Of a DNA stretch of 64,000 bases, positions 16,319 through 25,672 are shown piece by piece. The notes beneath the pieces were generated by a model that was not told where the DNA came from, did not search any database, and was given only the letters and a program-made list of their open reading frames with translations. Source of the stretch: DATAGF01 sp963813355. GTDB lineage: Bacteria > Actinomycetota > Thermoleophilia > Miltoncostaeales > Miltoncostaeaceae. Both the position numbers and the translations under genes were made by a program. Positions within the stretch are counted from its first letter, which is position 1. Each line of letters starts with the position of its first letter. The stretch lies in the NCBI GenBank assembly GCA_963813355.1, contig CAWEYS010000023.1:124001-188000 (forward strand). The letters are read 5' to 3'.

Positions 16319-17245
16319 TCACTCCGCGAATAGAGGCGTCGTGAGGTATCGCTCGCCGGTGTCGCAGAGGAAGGTGACGATCGTCTTGCCGGCCGACTCG
16401 GGCCGGCGGGCCACCTCGAGGGACGCCCAGACGTTCGCGCCCGCCGAGATGCCGACCAGGATGCCCTCCTCGCGCGCCAGCCGCCGCGACATCTCGAACG
16501 CGTCGTCGGCCTCGCAGACGATCACCTCGTCGTAGGAGTCCGTGTCGAGGACTGCGGGGACGAAGCCGGCGCCGATCCCCTGGATCTTGTGAGGGCCGGG
16601 CGCGCCGCCGGACAGGACGGGCGAGTCGACCGGCTCCACCGCGATCGCGCGGAACCCCGGGCGGCGCTCGGCGAGCACCTGGGCGACCCCGGTGATCGAG
16701 CCCCCGGTGCCCACGCCGGCCACCAGCACGTCAACCTCGCCGTCGGTGTCGGCCCAGATCTCCTCGGCGGTGGTCTGCCGGTGGGCCTCGGGGTTGGCCG
16801 GGTTCTGGAACTGCTGAGGGACGAAGGCCCCGTCGATCTGGGAGGCGATCTCCTCGGCCTGGGCGATCGCGCCCCGCATGCCGTCGGCGCCCGGCGTCAG
16901 CACCAGCTCGGCCCCGTAGGCGCGCAGCAGCGTGCGCCGCTCGACGCTCATGGTCTCGGGCATCGTCAGGATGCAGCGGTAGCCCTTGGCGGCGCAGACG
17001 AACGCCAGCGCGATGCCGGTGTTGCCCGAGGTGGGCTCGACCACGACGGACGCGCCGGGGGTCAGCTCGCCCGAGGCCTCGGCGGCCTCGATCATCGACA
17101 GCCCGATGCGGTCCTTGACCGAGCCGGCGGGGTTGAACGACTCGAGCTTGCCGAGGATCACCGCGCCCGAGCCGTCGGAGATGCGGCCCAGCCGCACCAG
17201 CGGCGTGCGGCCGACGAGATCGATGATGGAGTCGGCGACCGGCAC
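16319..17245 (-). CDS. cysK: cysteine synthase CysK
   Basis: PLP enzyme joining O-acetylserine and sulfide to cysteine; it completes the pathway begun by cysE. The 308 residues show the PLP-lysine motif NPAGSVKDR, phosphate-binding PTSGNTGIALAF, the GVGTGGSITG loop, and the C-terminal FLCDTGERYLTT. The GTG start at 17245 follows a TAGGGT -10 by 7 nt with no RBS; the frame is open further upstream into the kinase gene but without family sequence. A strong hairpin follows the stop. Confidence 0.93.
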   Translation of the reverse strand: MPVADSIIDLVGRTPLVRLGRISDGSGAVILGKLESFNPAGSVKDRIGLSMIEAAEASGELTPGASVVVEPTSGNTGIALAFVCAAKGYRCILTMPETMSVERRTLLRAYGAELVLTPGADGMRGAIAQAEEIASQIDGAFVPQQFQNPANPEAHRQTTAEEIWADTDGEVDVLVAGVGTGGSITGVAQVLAERRPGFRAIAVEPVDSPVLSGGAPGPHKIQGIGAGFVPAVLDTDSYDEVIVCEADDAFEMSRRLAREEGILVGISAGANVWASLEVARRPESAGKTIVTFLCDTGERYLTTPLFAE

Positions 17246-17252
17246 CCGGGGG

Positions 17253-17258
17253 ACCCTA
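17253..17258 (-). promoter_or_regulatory. -10 element for a leaderless cysK transcript
   Basis: The minus strand reads TAGGGT here, 7 nt before the cysK GTG. It lies between the adenosine kinase stop and cysK, so cysK can be transcribed apart from the kinase. Confidence 0.4.
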
Positions 17259-17274
17259 CCATCGGCACTGGCGG

Positions 17275-18267
17275 TCAGACCGCGGCCGCCGCCAGGGCCG
17301 CGAGGTCGGCCTGGGGGCGCGCGCCGAGGTGCGAGATGACCTCGGAGGCCGCGAGCGATCCGAGCGCGGCGCACTCGGCGAGCGGCCGGCCGTGCGTGAT
17401 CCCGTGCAGGAAGCCGGCCGCGTAGAGGTCGCCCGCGCCGGTGGTGTCCACGAGCCGCTCGAGCGGCGCCGCCGGCACCTCCACCGTGTCGTCGGCGGTC
17501 ACGACCATCGAGCCGTGCTCCGAGCGGGTCACGACGACGATCTCCGAGCGCCCGCGCACCGCGGCGACGGCCGTGCCCAGGTCGCGGGTCTGCGTGAGGG
17601 CGAGGATCTCCTCCTCGTTCGCGAAGAGGATGTCAACCTGGTCGTCGACCAGCGCCTGGAACTCGTCGCGATGGCGCTCGACGCAGAACGAGTCCGAGAG
17701 CGTCAACGACACGCGGCGCCCGGCGCCCCGGGCGGCCGCCATCGCCACGCGGAAGGCGTCCTTGGCGCGCGGCTTGTCCCAGAGGTAGCCCTCCAGGTAG
17801 GTGACGGCGCAGCGGGCGACGAGATCGGTGTCGATGTCCTCGGGCCCGAGCTCGACCGCGGCGCCGAGGTACGTCGACATGGTCCGGTGGGCGTCCGGCG
17901 TCACCAGGATCAGGCTTCGCGCCGTGGGGGGGCCGTCGGGCGCGATCGGCGTCGCGAAATGGACCCCCGCGGAGCGGATGTCGTGCTGGAACACGGCTCC
18001 GAGCTGGTCGTCGCGGATCTTCCCGACGTACGCGACGCGGCTGCCGAAGGAGGCCGCGCCCGCCATGCTGTTGGCCGCCGCGCCGCCCGACACCTCGACC
18101 CCGGGCCCCATGCGCTCGTAGAGGCCGTTCGACTCCTCGACCTCGATCAGGTTCATCGAGCCCTTCACGAGCCCCTCGGCCTCGAGGAACGCGTCGTCGC
18201 AGTGCGCGAGCACGTCGACGATCGCGTTGCCGATCCCCAGCAGGTCGAGCTCGGCGTCATGTGTCAT
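17275..18267 (-). CDS. PfkB-family carbohydrate kinase, probable adenosine kinase
   Basis: Ribokinase-fold sugar/nucleoside kinase of 330 residues. The N-terminal LLGIGNAIVDVLAH, the GGAAANSMAGAASFG motif and the GKIRDDQLG segment follow the adenosine-kinase/COG0524 pattern; the C-terminal VDTTGAGDLYAAGFLHG carries the catalytic Asp in the DTxGAGD anion hole. Adenosine kinase would salvage adenosine to AMP, in line with the nucleoside genes downstream in the window. Ribokinase or fructokinase activity cannot be excluded. ATG 18267 is preferred to an in-frame ATG at 18339. Confidence 0.82.
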   Translation of the reverse strand: MTHDAELDLLGIGNAIVDVLAHCDDAFLEAEGLVKGSMNLIEVEESNGLYERMGPGVEVSGGAAANSMAGAASFGSRVAYVGKIRDDQLGAVFQHDIRSAGVHFATPIAPDGPPTARSLILVTPDAHRTMSTYLGAAVELGPEDIDTDLVARCAVTYLEGYLWDKPRAKDAFRVAMAAARGAGRRVSLTLSDSFCVERHRDEFQALVDDQVDILFANEEEILALTQTRDLGTAVAAVRGRSEIVVVTRSEHGSMVVTADDTVEVPAAPLERLVDTTGAGDLYAAGFLHGITHGRPLAECAALGSLAASEVISHLGARPQADLAALAAAAV

Positions 18268-18354
18268 GTGGTCTCCGTCTTTGCGGGCGTCCCCGCAACG
18301 CTCGTTACCCCGGCGTGAAGTTCCCACTGCGCTGTCCACACGGTGTGAAGAACT

Positions 18355-19599
18355 TCAGGCGGCCAGCCGGCGCAGCGCCCCGGCGAGCACCTGCGCGCCC
18401 TGCGCGATCTGCAGCGCGGAAGTGTACTCGTCGGGCCGGTGGCTCACCCCCCCCGCCGAGGGCACGAAGATCATCGCCGCCGGGCAGACCGTCGCCATGA
18501 AGACGCAGTCGTGGTAGGCGCGGCTGACCATCCTGGTCGAGGCCAGCCCCGCCTCGGCGGCCGCCTCCTCGATCGCGGCGATCAGGGCGGGATCCGAGGT
18601 CGCCGGCCCGTCGGCGTTGAGGATCTCGTCGGCGTGGCCGACCCCGCGCGACGCGGCGGCCTCGCGGGCCGCGGCGCGCACGCGCCCGAGGACCGCGTCG
18701 CGCCGGGCGGCGTCCACGTCGCGCAGGTCGATGTCCATGCGCACCCGCCGGGGGATGCTGTTCACGGCGCCGGGCTCGACCGTCATCAGGCCGACCGTGC
18801 CCACCGTGTCGTCGGAGCCGCTGCCGCGCGCCTCGCGGTCGACCGCCCGCACGACCTCGGCCGCGGCCACCAGGGGGTCGTGGCGGTCGGGCATGAGCAC
18901 CGCCCCGGCGTGGCCCCCCTCCCCCCACAGCTCCACCCGGAGCGTGGCCGGGGCGGCGATGGCCGTCACGACGCCGATCGGGACCCCGGCGGCCTCCAGG
19001 AGCGGGCCCTGCTCGATGTGCAGCTCGAGGAAGGCCGCGTACGCCCCCCGCGGCAGGCGGGCCGCCTCCAGGTCACCGGCCACGCCCGCCGCCGCGCGGG
19101 CCTCGTCGAGCGTCGTCCCGTCGCCGTCGCGCAGCCGCGCCAGCCGCTCGCGGTCGACGACGCCGGCGAGGACGCGGCTGCCGAGGCAGCCCAGCCCGAA
19201 GCGCGTGGGCTCCTCGGCGGTGAAGCTGATGAGCTCGACCGGCCGGCGGGGCCGCACCCCGGCCGCGCGCAGGGCGCGGATCGCCTCGAGGCCGCCGAGC
19301 ACGCCCACGACGCCGTCGAAGCGCCCGGCGTCGGGGATGGCGTCGATGTGGGAGCCCGTGGCCACCGGCGCGGCGCCCGGGTCCTCCCCCTCCCAGCGGG
19401 CGAAGACGTTGCCGGCGGCGTCCACGCGCACCCCGAGGCCGGCGTCCGCCATGCGCTCCATCAGCCAGGCGCGCGCGCGGAGGTCGGTCTGGGTGAAGAG
19501 GACCCGCGTCACCGACGGGTAGTCGCTGTCGGAGATCCGGGCCAACTCCTCGATCTCGGCCGCCAGGCGGTCGCCGTCCACCGCCGCCGGCCCGGTCAC
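18355..19599 (-). CDS. allC: allantoate amidohydrolase (M20 family)
   Basis: Metal-dependent hydrolase of 414 residues that releases ammonia and CO2 from allantoate to give ureidoglycine. Metal ligands are visible in GSHIDAIPDAGRFDGVVGVL (His and Asp), FTAEEPTRFG (Glu pair), LELHIEQGPLLE and the late SRAYHDCVFM histidine; the dimerisation lid follows WGEGGHAGAVLM. N-carbamoyl amino-acid hydrolases are close relatives, but the operon of allantoinase, ureidoglycine aminohydrolase and OHCU decarboxylase settles the role. It is the last gene of the urate operon; its GTG overlaps the allE stop. Confidence 0.88.
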   Translation of the reverse strand: MTGPAAVDGDRLAAEIEELARISDSDYPSVTRVLFTQTDLRARAWLMERMADAGLGVRVDAAGNVFARWEGEDPGAAPVATGSHIDAIPDAGRFDGVVGVLGGLEAIRALRAAGVRPRRPVELISFTAEEPTRFGLGCLGSRVLAGVVDRERLARLRDGDGTTLDEARAAAGVAGDLEAARLPRGAYAAFLELHIEQGPLLEAAGVPIGVVTAIAAPATLRVELWGEGGHAGAVLMPDRHDPLVAAAEVVRAVDREARGSGSDDTVGTVGLMTVEPGAVNSIPRRVRMDIDLRDVDAARRDAVLGRVRAAAREAAASRGVGHADEILNADGPATSDPALIAAIEEAAAEAGLASTRMVSRAYHDCVFMATVCPAAMIFVPSAGGVSHRPDEYTSALQIAQGAQVLAGALRRLAA

Positions 19600-20333
19600 G
19601 CCAGCACGTCCCGGTTCCAGTCCTTGTAGATGAGGTACGTCGCGGGGCCGGCGCCGTAGGCGCAGCACCACTGGGGGCAGAAGGGGCCCATCCAGACCGC
19701 GTCGCCGGCCTCGAGCGGGTACCAGGAGTCGCCGAGGCGGTAGACCAGCGTCCCCTCCAGCACCAGCAGGCCGTGCTCCATGACGTGCGCCTCCACGAAC
19801 GGCAGCGACGCGCCCGGGTCGAACGTCATGAGGTTGAGGGCGAGGTCGAGGGCGGGCTCCTCGGGCAGCAGCGCCCTCACGCGCAGGCTCGGGTCGCCCT
19901 GGAGGGGCAGGGCGAGGATCTCGGCCGCGTCGCCCACCACGAGCCGGCCCCGGGGGGCGCCCGCCAGGGGGGCGTACGGCTTGTCGATGACGCAGAGCCG
20001 CGCTCCGGCAGCCGACGCGAGGGCGTGGGGCTCGCCCGGCGGCAGGTACGCGACGCCGCCGGGGCCGAGGTCGTGCGCCCGCCCGCCGGCCTGGAGCGAC
20101 GCCGACCCGTCCAGGACGTAGACCGCCCGCCCGCACCCGGCCGCCGGAGGGCCGGCCGCCCCGCCCGGCGCCATCGCGACCAGCGCCATCGAGAAGCGGG
20201 CGCCCATCGCGGGGGCCACCAGCTGCACGTGCTCGGCGCCGGACCACCCGGGCACCGGCCCCGGGACGTGGCTCTCGGGGGCGATCACGGCGTGGTCGCG
20301 CCGGATCGTCGTGCGGGCGTGCGGCCCGCTCAC
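19596..20333 (-). CDS. allE: (S)-ureidoglycine aminohydrolase (bicupin)
   Basis: The enzyme converts ureidoglycine to ureidoglycolate and ammonia. The 245 residues form two cupin barrels; the second has the manganese-site pattern FVEAHVMEHGLLVLEG with Glu/His/His ligands, and LGDSWYPLEAGDAVWMGPF with the second part of the cupin. The end, PQWCCAYGAGPATYLIYKD, is strongly conserved in this family. It overlaps allB and allC by 4 bp on each side, so the three are translationally coupled. Confidence 0.88.
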   Translation of the reverse strand: MSGPHARTTIRRDHAVIAPESHVPGPVPGWSGAEHVQLVAPAMGARFSMALVAMAPGGAAGPPAAGCGRAVYVLDGSASLQAGGRAHDLGPGGVAYLPPGEPHALASAAGARLCVIDKPYAPLAGAPRGRLVVGDAAEILALPLQGDPSLRVRALLPEEPALDLALNLMTFDPGASLPFVEAHVMEHGLLVLEGTLVYRLGDSWYPLEAGDAVWMGPFCPQWCCAYGAGPATYLIYKDWNRDVLA

Positions 20334-21661
20334 CGGGCGACCGCCGCGACCGGCGTCACCAGCCGGCCGGCGGCCGGGGCGCCCGGGTCGGCCCCCTCGC
20401 CCCAGACGGTCCGTCCGCGCAGGATCGTGCGGACCACCCGCGCGCTCAGGCGCCGCCCCGTGAACGGCGAGTGGCGGTGGCGGTACTCGAGGTCCGCGGG
20501 CTCCAGCGTCCACCCCTCGCCGGTCCGCACGATGGCGATGTCGGCGTCGGCGCCCGGCTCCAGGCGTCCCTTGCCCGCCAGCCCCAGCCGCGCGGCGGGG
20601 GCCGCGCCCACCAGCTCGGCGACGCGCGCGGGCCCGACGCCGTGGGCGGGCCCCTCGCTCAGCATCAGCGCCAGCGTCGTCTGCGCGCCCGAGATCCCGC
20701 CCCACGCCGCGAACATGTCCTCCCCCGTCTTGAGCTCGGGCGGCCCCGGCGAGTGGTCGGAGGCGACGAGGTCGACCGCCCCGGCCGCCACCCGCCCCCA
20801 GAGGGCCCGCCGCTCCGCGGATGATCGCAGCGGGGGGGCGCACTTGGCCAGGGCGCCGATGCGGGCGGCGTCGCCCTCGTCGAGCACCAGGTGGTGGGGG
20901 CAGGCCTCGCAGGTCGCGTCAACGCCGCGCGCGCGGGCCTCGGCGACCAGCCCGGCGCCCTCGGCGGTCGAGACGTGGACGACGTGCAGCGCGCAGCCGG
21001 CCTGCTCGGCGAGCGACAGGGCCAGGCGGATCGCCGCCAGCTCGGCCTCCGGCGGGCGCGAGGCGGCCCAGCCGGCCATGGACGTCCGCCCCGCGGCGCG
21101 GGCCTCCTCGGCGAGGCGCCCCACGATCTCCGGGTCCTCGGCGTGCACGGCGACCGGCAGCCCCAGCGCGGCGGCGCGCTCCATCCCCCTCCCCAGGGTG
21201 TCCGGGTCGGCGGCGGGGAACTCGTCCACCCCGCTCGGGCACATGAAGGCCTTGAACCCGACGACGCCCCGCTCGGCCAGGGCGTCGAGCCGCGCCGGAT
21301 CGCCGGGCACCAGCCCGCCCCAGAGGGCGAAGTCGACCCGGGCGCGCCCACGGGCGGCCGCGACCTTGGCGTCGAAGGAGGCCGCGTCCAGGGTCGGCGG
21401 CAGGGAGTTGAGCGGCATGTCGCAGGCGCAGGTGACCCCGCCCGCGGCGAGCGCCCGCGTGCCGGTCGTGAACCCCTCCCAGTCGGCGCGCCCGGGGTCG
21501 TTGAGGTGGACGTGGGCGTCGACCGCCCCCGGCAGCACGAGCAGCCCGCGCGCGTCGATCTCCTCGCGCCCGCCGGCCAGGCCGGGACCGACCTCGGCGA
21601 TCAGGCCGTCGGCCACGGCGACGTCCCAGGCATCGCCGCGGACCACGAGGTCGTGGCTCAC
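20330..21661 (-). CDS. allB: allantoinase
   Basis: Amidohydrolase of 443 residues opening the hydantoin ring of allantoin to give allantoate. The metal site is clear: DAHVHLNDPGR (His-x-His), the carbamylated lysine in VVGFKAFMCPSG, HVVHVSTAEG and SDHSPGPPELK (Asp). The sequence FKAFMC and the segment GEDMFAAWGGISGAQ separate allantoinases from dihydroorotases and hydantoinases. GTG/ATG choice is clear: the ATG overlaps the uraD stop. Confidence 0.92.
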   Translation of the reverse strand: MSHDLVVRGDAWDVAVADGLIAEVGPGLAGGREEIDARGLLVLPGAVDAHVHLNDPGRADWEGFTTGTRALAAGGVTCACDMPLNSLPPTLDAASFDAKVAAARGRARVDFALWGGLVPGDPARLDALAERGVVGFKAFMCPSGVDEFPAADPDTLGRGMERAAALGLPVAVHAEDPEIVGRLAEEARAAGRTSMAGWAASRPPEAELAAIRLALSLAEQAGCALHVVHVSTAEGAGLVAEARARGVDATCEACPHHLVLDEGDAARIGALAKCAPPLRSSAERRALWGRVAAGAVDLVASDHSPGPPELKTGEDMFAAWGGISGAQTTLALMLSEGPAHGVGPARVAELVGAAPAARLGLAGKGRLEPGADADIAIVRTGEGWTLEPADLEYRHRHSPFTGRRLSARVVRTILRGRTVWGEGADPGAPAAGRLVTPVAAVAR

Positions 21662-22149
21662 GGCACCGCCTCCGCAAGGCGCAGCCGCATGATCGCGACG
21701 ATCTCCTCGATCGCGGCCCGCCGCTCGGCCTCGGCGTCGTTGCCGAGGCGGCGCTCGTAGGCCGCCAGGATCTCGGCGACGCTGCGGCCCCGGACCCGCA
21801 TCACGAAGGGGAACCCGAAGCGGGCCCGGTAGGCGTCGTTGAGGGCCGTGAAGCGGGCCAGGTCGGCCGCGGTCATGCGGTCGAGGCCGGCGGACGCCTG
21901 CTCGGCCGCCGACTCGGGCGTCAGCTCGCCGGCCAGCGCGGCGCGGCCGGCCAGGTCCGGGTGCGCCCGCACCAGGGCCAGCTGCTCCTGGGGCGGCGCC
22001 TCGCGGACGACCCGGGCGAACGCCTCGGCGACGGCCTCGCGCTCGGCGAACGGGCCGAGGGCCCAGGCCCGCTCCGCCACCCAGGGCGAGCCCTCGGCGA
22101 CGCCCCCGAGCCGGCCGACGAAGGCGTCGCGGCCCTCCTCCCCGCTCAC
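21658..22149 (-). CDS. uraD: 2-oxo-4-hydroxy-4-carboxy-5-ureidoimidazoline (OHCU) decarboxylase
   Basis: Third enzyme of urate breakdown, giving stereospecific S-allantoin. The all-helical 163-residue protein holds the catalytic histidine in RAHPDLAGRAAL, the ESAAEQASAGL segment and FGFPFVMRVRGRS near residue 115, all conserved in UraD. It lies between the xanthine dehydrogenase large subunit and allantoinase with 4-bp overlaps, while the two preceding steps (urate oxidase, HIU hydrolase) are encoded in the divergent operon. Confidence 0.92.
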   Translation of the reverse strand: MSGEEGRDAFVGRLGGVAEGSPWVAERAWALGPFAEREAVAEAFARVVREAPPQEQLALVRAHPDLAGRAALAGELTPESAAEQASAGLDRMTAADLARFTALNDAYRARFGFPFVMRVRGRSVAEILAAYERRLGNDAEAERRAAIEEIVAIMRLRLAEAVP

Positions 22150-24371
22150 CCGATCCCCGCGACGGCGGCGGGGGTCAACGGCACGCGGGGCAGCTCGCGG
22201 CCGGTGGCGTCGCGGACGGCGGCGACCACCGCCGGGGTGGAGGCGATCGCCGGCACCTCCCCGACCCCGGTGAGCCCGTAGGGCGCGTGCGGGTGCGGGG
22301 TCTCGCTGATGCTCATGCGCACCGGGGGCATGTCGAGCACCGTCGGCACCAGGTAGTCCGTGAACGACGCGTTGCGCACCTCGCCGTCGCGCATCTGGAT
22401 CTCCTCCATCAGCGCCAGCCCGAGGCCCTGCGAGATCCCGCCCTGGATCTGGCCCTCGACGGCCTGGGGGTTCATCGCGCGGCCCACGTCCTGGGTGGTG
22501 GCGATCTCGACCGCCCGCACCAGGCCGAGCTCGGCGTCAACGTCGCACACGGCCCGGTGGGCCGCGAAGGCGAGCGCCACCAGCGAGTCGCCCTGGCCGG
22601 TCTCCGGGTCGAGCGGCTGGGTGGGCCGGTGGCGGAAGACGGCCGTCTCCTCCACCGGGCCGTCGAGCAGGAGCGCCTCGAGCGGCGCGTCCTCGTCGCC
22701 CGGCGCCGCGCGGGCGGCGAGCTGTGCGCGCACCCGCTCGCAGGCGAGCCGGACGGCGCCGCCGCTCATCCAGGTCTGGCGCGAGGCCGACGTCGACCCT
22801 GCCGAGCCCACGCTCGTGTCGGCGGGCAGCACGACCACGACGTCAACGTCCAGCTCCGTGCGCGCGATCTGCTCGAGCACGGTCTCCAGCCCCTGGCCGA
22901 CCTCGGCCGCGGCGGTCTGGATCTCGGCGACGGGGCCGCGGTCGTCGAGCGACAGGCGCACGCGCGCCGTGGAGTAGTCGTCGAACCCCTCGGCGAAGGC
23001 GATGTTCTTGAAGCCCACGGCGAAGCCCACGCCACGCCGGGTGCCCTCGCCGTGGGTGGTGTTGGACACGCCCCCCGGGAGCTCGCGCAGGTCCACGGGA
23101 GTGCTGCGGGCCAGGGGCGGCAGCGGCATCGCGCGGAGCTCCTCCAGCAGGCGGCGCACCGGGGCCGGCCCGTCCACGAGCTGGCCCGTGGGCAGGCGCA
23201 TGCCCGGCTCCAGGGCGTTGCGGAGGCGGATCTCGACGGGGTCGAGGCCGATCTCGGCCGCCAGCCGGTCCATCTGCGACTCGTGGGCGAAGGCGACCTG
23301 CACGGCACCGAAGCCGCGCATCGCCCCGCAGGGCGGGTTGTTCGTGTAGGCGACGTCGGCCTCGATGCGGGCGCACGGGACGTCGTAGGGCCCGCAGGCG
23401 AAGGTCGCCGCGTTGGCGACCACGGCCGTGCTGCTCGAGGCGTACGCGCCGCCGTCGAGCACGATGCGGGCGTCCACGTACAGCAGGCGGCCGTCGCGCG
23501 TGGCCCCGTGCTCGTACTCCATCCGCGCCGGGTGGCGGTGCACGTGGCCGAAGAACGACTCCTCGCGCGAGTACGCCATCTTGACCGGGCGGCCGGTCCG
23601 CAGCGCCAGCATCGCCACGTGCACCTGCATCGAGAGGTCCTCGCGCCCGCCGAACGCGCCCCCCACCCCGGCCAGGTGCAGCCGCACCAGCTCGGGCGGC
23701 AGCCCCAGGCTGGCCGCCACCTGGCCCTGGTCAACGTGGAGCCACTGGGTGGCCAGGTGCAGGTCGATGCCACCGTCCGCGGCGGGCACGCAGAGGGCCG
23801 ACTCCGGGCCGAGGAAGGCCTGGTCCTGCATGCCCACCTCGTACTCGGCCCGCACCACGACGTCGGCCTCCCCGGACCGCTCCCCGTGCCTGATGCGGAC
23901 CCGCCGCAGCAGGTTGCCCCCCGGGTGCAGCGGCGGGGCGCCGGGGGCGAGCGCGGCGTCGGCGCTCGTGAGCGCCGGCTCGGGCAGGTAGTCGACGGCG
24001 ACGAGCCCCGCCGCCCGGCGGGCCGTGTCGGGGTGGTCGGCGGCCACCACCGCCACGGGCTCGCCCTGGTAGCGCACCCGGTCGATCGCGAGCACGGGCT
24101 GGTCGGCGATCTCCATGCCGTACGTGGCCCGACCGGGCACGTCCTCGTGCGTGAGCACCGCCCGCACGCCGGGCACCGCCAGCGCCGCGCCGGTCTCGAT
24201 CCCCCGGATGCGCGCGCTCGGGTGCGGGCTCCTGAGCGTGGCGCCCCAGAGCATCCCGTCGCGGCCCAGGTCCGACGCGTAGGCGAACTCGCCGCGCACC
24301 TTGGGCGCGCCGTCGGCACGGGCGACGCTCTCGCCGATCCGCCCGCGGCGGAGCGTGCGGGTCGTGCTCAC
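22146..24371 (-). CDS. xanthine dehydrogenase, molybdopterin-binding subunit
   Basis: Large catalytic subunit (741 residues) of a three-part molybdenum hydroxylase that oxidises hypoxanthine and xanthine to urate. Landmarks are the Moco-contacting GVGGAFGGRED, the AMRGFGAVQ loop with the conserved arginine, a GQGLETV-type segment and the late GLTGVGEVPAIAS with the base-catalyst glutamate. Family members also include CO and aldehyde oxidases; the CO-dehydrogenase Cys-Ser-Arg loop is not seen, and the urate operon context points to xanthine. Separate genes 25669-26136 and 26133-26999 supply the iron-sulfur and FAD subunits. Confidence 0.88.
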   Translation of the reverse strand: MSTTRTLRRGRIGESVARADGAPKVRGEFAYASDLGRDGMLWGATLRSPHPSARIRGIETGAALAVPGVRAVLTHEDVPGRATYGMEIADQPVLAIDRVRYQGEPVAVVAADHPDTARRAAGLVAVDYLPEPALTSADAALAPGAPPLHPGGNLLRRVRIRHGERSGEADVVVRAEYEVGMQDQAFLGPESALCVPAADGGIDLHLATQWLHVDQGQVAASLGLPPELVRLHLAGVGGAFGGREDLSMQVHVAMLALRTGRPVKMAYSREESFFGHVHRHPARMEYEHGATRDGRLLYVDARIVLDGGAYASSSTAVVANAATFACGPYDVPCARIEADVAYTNNPPCGAMRGFGAVQVAFAHESQMDRLAAEIGLDPVEIRLRNALEPGMRLPTGQLVDGPAPVRRLLEELRAMPLPPLARSTPVDLRELPGGVSNTTHGEGTRRGVGFAVGFKNIAFAEGFDDYSTARVRLSLDDRGPVAEIQTAAAEVGQGLETVLEQIARTELDVDVVVVLPADTSVGSAGSTSASRQTWMSGGAVRLACERVRAQLAARAAPGDEDAPLEALLLDGPVEETAVFRHRPTQPLDPETGQGDSLVALAFAAHRAVCDVDAELGLVRAVEIATTQDVGRAMNPQAVEGQIQGGISQGLGLALMEEIQMRDGEVRNASFTDYLVPTVLDMPPVRMSISETPHPHAPYGLTGVGEVPAIASTPAVVAAVRDATGRELPRVPLTPAAVAGIG

Positions 24372-25672
24372 GCCGCCACCGCCGTCGCGGGACGCCCGTC
24401 CTCGACCACCGCCCGGCCGCCGACCAGCAGGGCCGCGACCGGCCGGGGGGGTCCGAGCACGAGCGCCGCCACCGGGTCGGCGATGCCCGCCTGGCCCGGG
24501 CCGTCGACGCGCCAGAGGGCGATGTCGGCGAGCTTGCCCGGCTCCAGCGAGCCGATCTCGTCCTCGCGGCCGAGGCAGCGCGCGCCGCCCCGCGTCCCCA
24601 GCGCGAGCGCCCCCCGGACCGTCATCGCCGCCGCGCCGCCGCGGGAGCGCGCCGCCAGCAGCGCCTGGCGCAGCTCGACCGACAGCTCGCCCGCCTCGTT
24701 GGAGGCGGCGCCGTCCACGCCGAGGCCGACCGCGGCGCCGGCCGCGAGGAGGTCGGCGGCGGGCGCGATGCCGGCGCCGAGGCGGGCGTTCGAGGACGGG
24801 CAGTGGGCGACCGCGGTGCCCGTGGCCGCCAGCCGGGCGATCTCGGGCGGCGACAGGTGGACGCAGTGCGCCAGCCAGACGTCGGGCCCGAGCCAGCCGA
24901 GCTCGTCGAGGTACTCGACCGGCCGCACGCCGAACCGCTCCCGGCAGAATTCCTCCTCCTCGGGCGTCTCGGCGAGATGGGTGTGCAGGCGCACGCCCCG
25001 CCGCCGCGCCAGCTCGGCCGCGTCGCGCATGAGCCCGCCGGTCACCGAGAACGGCGAGCAGGGCGCCACCGCCACGCGCAGCATCGAGCCCGGCGACGGG
25101 TCGTGCCAGCGGTCGATGGCCTCCTCGGTCGCCGCAAGGACCGCGTCGCGGTCCTCCACCACCTCGTCGGGCGGCAGGCCTCCCTGCGAGCGCCCCAGAT
25201 CCATGGAGCCGCGGCAGGGGTGGAAGCGCAGGCCCACCTCCCGCGCCGCCCGGATCGAGGCCCCGAGCAGGTCCCCCGCCCCCGGCGGGAAGAGGTAGTG
25301 GTGGTCGGTGCTCGTCGAGCAGCCGGAGACGGCGAGGGCGCTCAGCGCCGCGAGGGCGGCCTCGTGGGTCGCCTCCTCGTCGAGGCGGGCCCAGAGCGGG
25401 TAGAGGGCCGTGAGCCAGCCGAACAGGCCCTCATCCTGGGCGAGGCCGCGGGTGGCCCACTGCGAGAGGTGGTGGTGGCAATTGACCAGCCCCGGCGTGG
25501 CCAAGTGGCCGGCGGCCTCGAGGCGGCGCGCGCCGGGCGCGGCCGGGGGATCGCCGCCGCCGAGGTCCGCGATCCGCCCGTCCTCGACCAGGATCCAGCC
25601 CTCGCCGTGCTCGGTGCCGGCGTCGTCCATGGTCGCGACCGCGCAGCCGGACACGAGCAGGGCTCCGCTCAC
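24368..25672 (-). CDS. amidohydrolase, 8-oxoguanine/guanine deaminase type
   Basis: A 434-residue TIM-barrel hydrolase. Metal ligands: PGLVNCHHHLSQWATRG, a mid-chain HTHLAETPEE, LAHCVHLSPPEI and GLGVDGAASNE. The CHHHL...DEGLFGWLTALYPLWARL stretch is typical of the 8-oxoguanine deaminase branch of the AtzA/TrzN subtype III group. In this operon it would deaminate guanine or 8-oxoguanine to xanthine or urate, feeding the pathway. Cytosine deaminase and s-triazine hydrolases are more distant options. It is inserted between the iron-sulfur and molybdenum subunit genes of xanthine dehydrogenase. Confidence 0.82.
   Translation of the reverse strand: MSGALLVSGCAVATMDDAGTEHGEGWILVEDGRIADLGGGDPPAAPGARRLEAAGHLATPGLVNCHHHLSQWATRGLAQDEGLFGWLTALYPLWARLDEEATHEAALAALSALAVSGCSTSTDHHYLFPPGAGDLLGASIRAAREVGLRFHPCRGSMDLGRSQGGLPPDEVVEDRDAVLAATEEAIDRWHDPSPGSMLRVAVAPCSPFSVTGGLMRDAAELARRRGVRLHTHLAETPEEEEFCRERFGVRPVEYLDELGWLGPDVWLAHCVHLSPPEIARLAATGTAVAHCPSSNARLGAGIAPAADLLAAGAAVGLGVDGAASNEAGELSVELRQALLAARSRGGAAAMTVRGALALGTRGGARCLGREDEIGSLEPGKLADIALWRVDGPGQAGIADPVAALVLGPPRPVAALLVGGRAVVEDGRPATAVAA

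Noticed and set aside
22146..24371. Aerobic CO dehydrogenase or aldehyde oxidase
   Set aside because: No CO-dehydrogenase active-site loop is visible and the gene is embedded in a urate/allantoin operon.
22287..25298. A 1003-codon plus-strand frame
   Set aside because: Antisense shadow of the xanthine dehydrogenase subunit and deaminase genes, which have clear family motifs.
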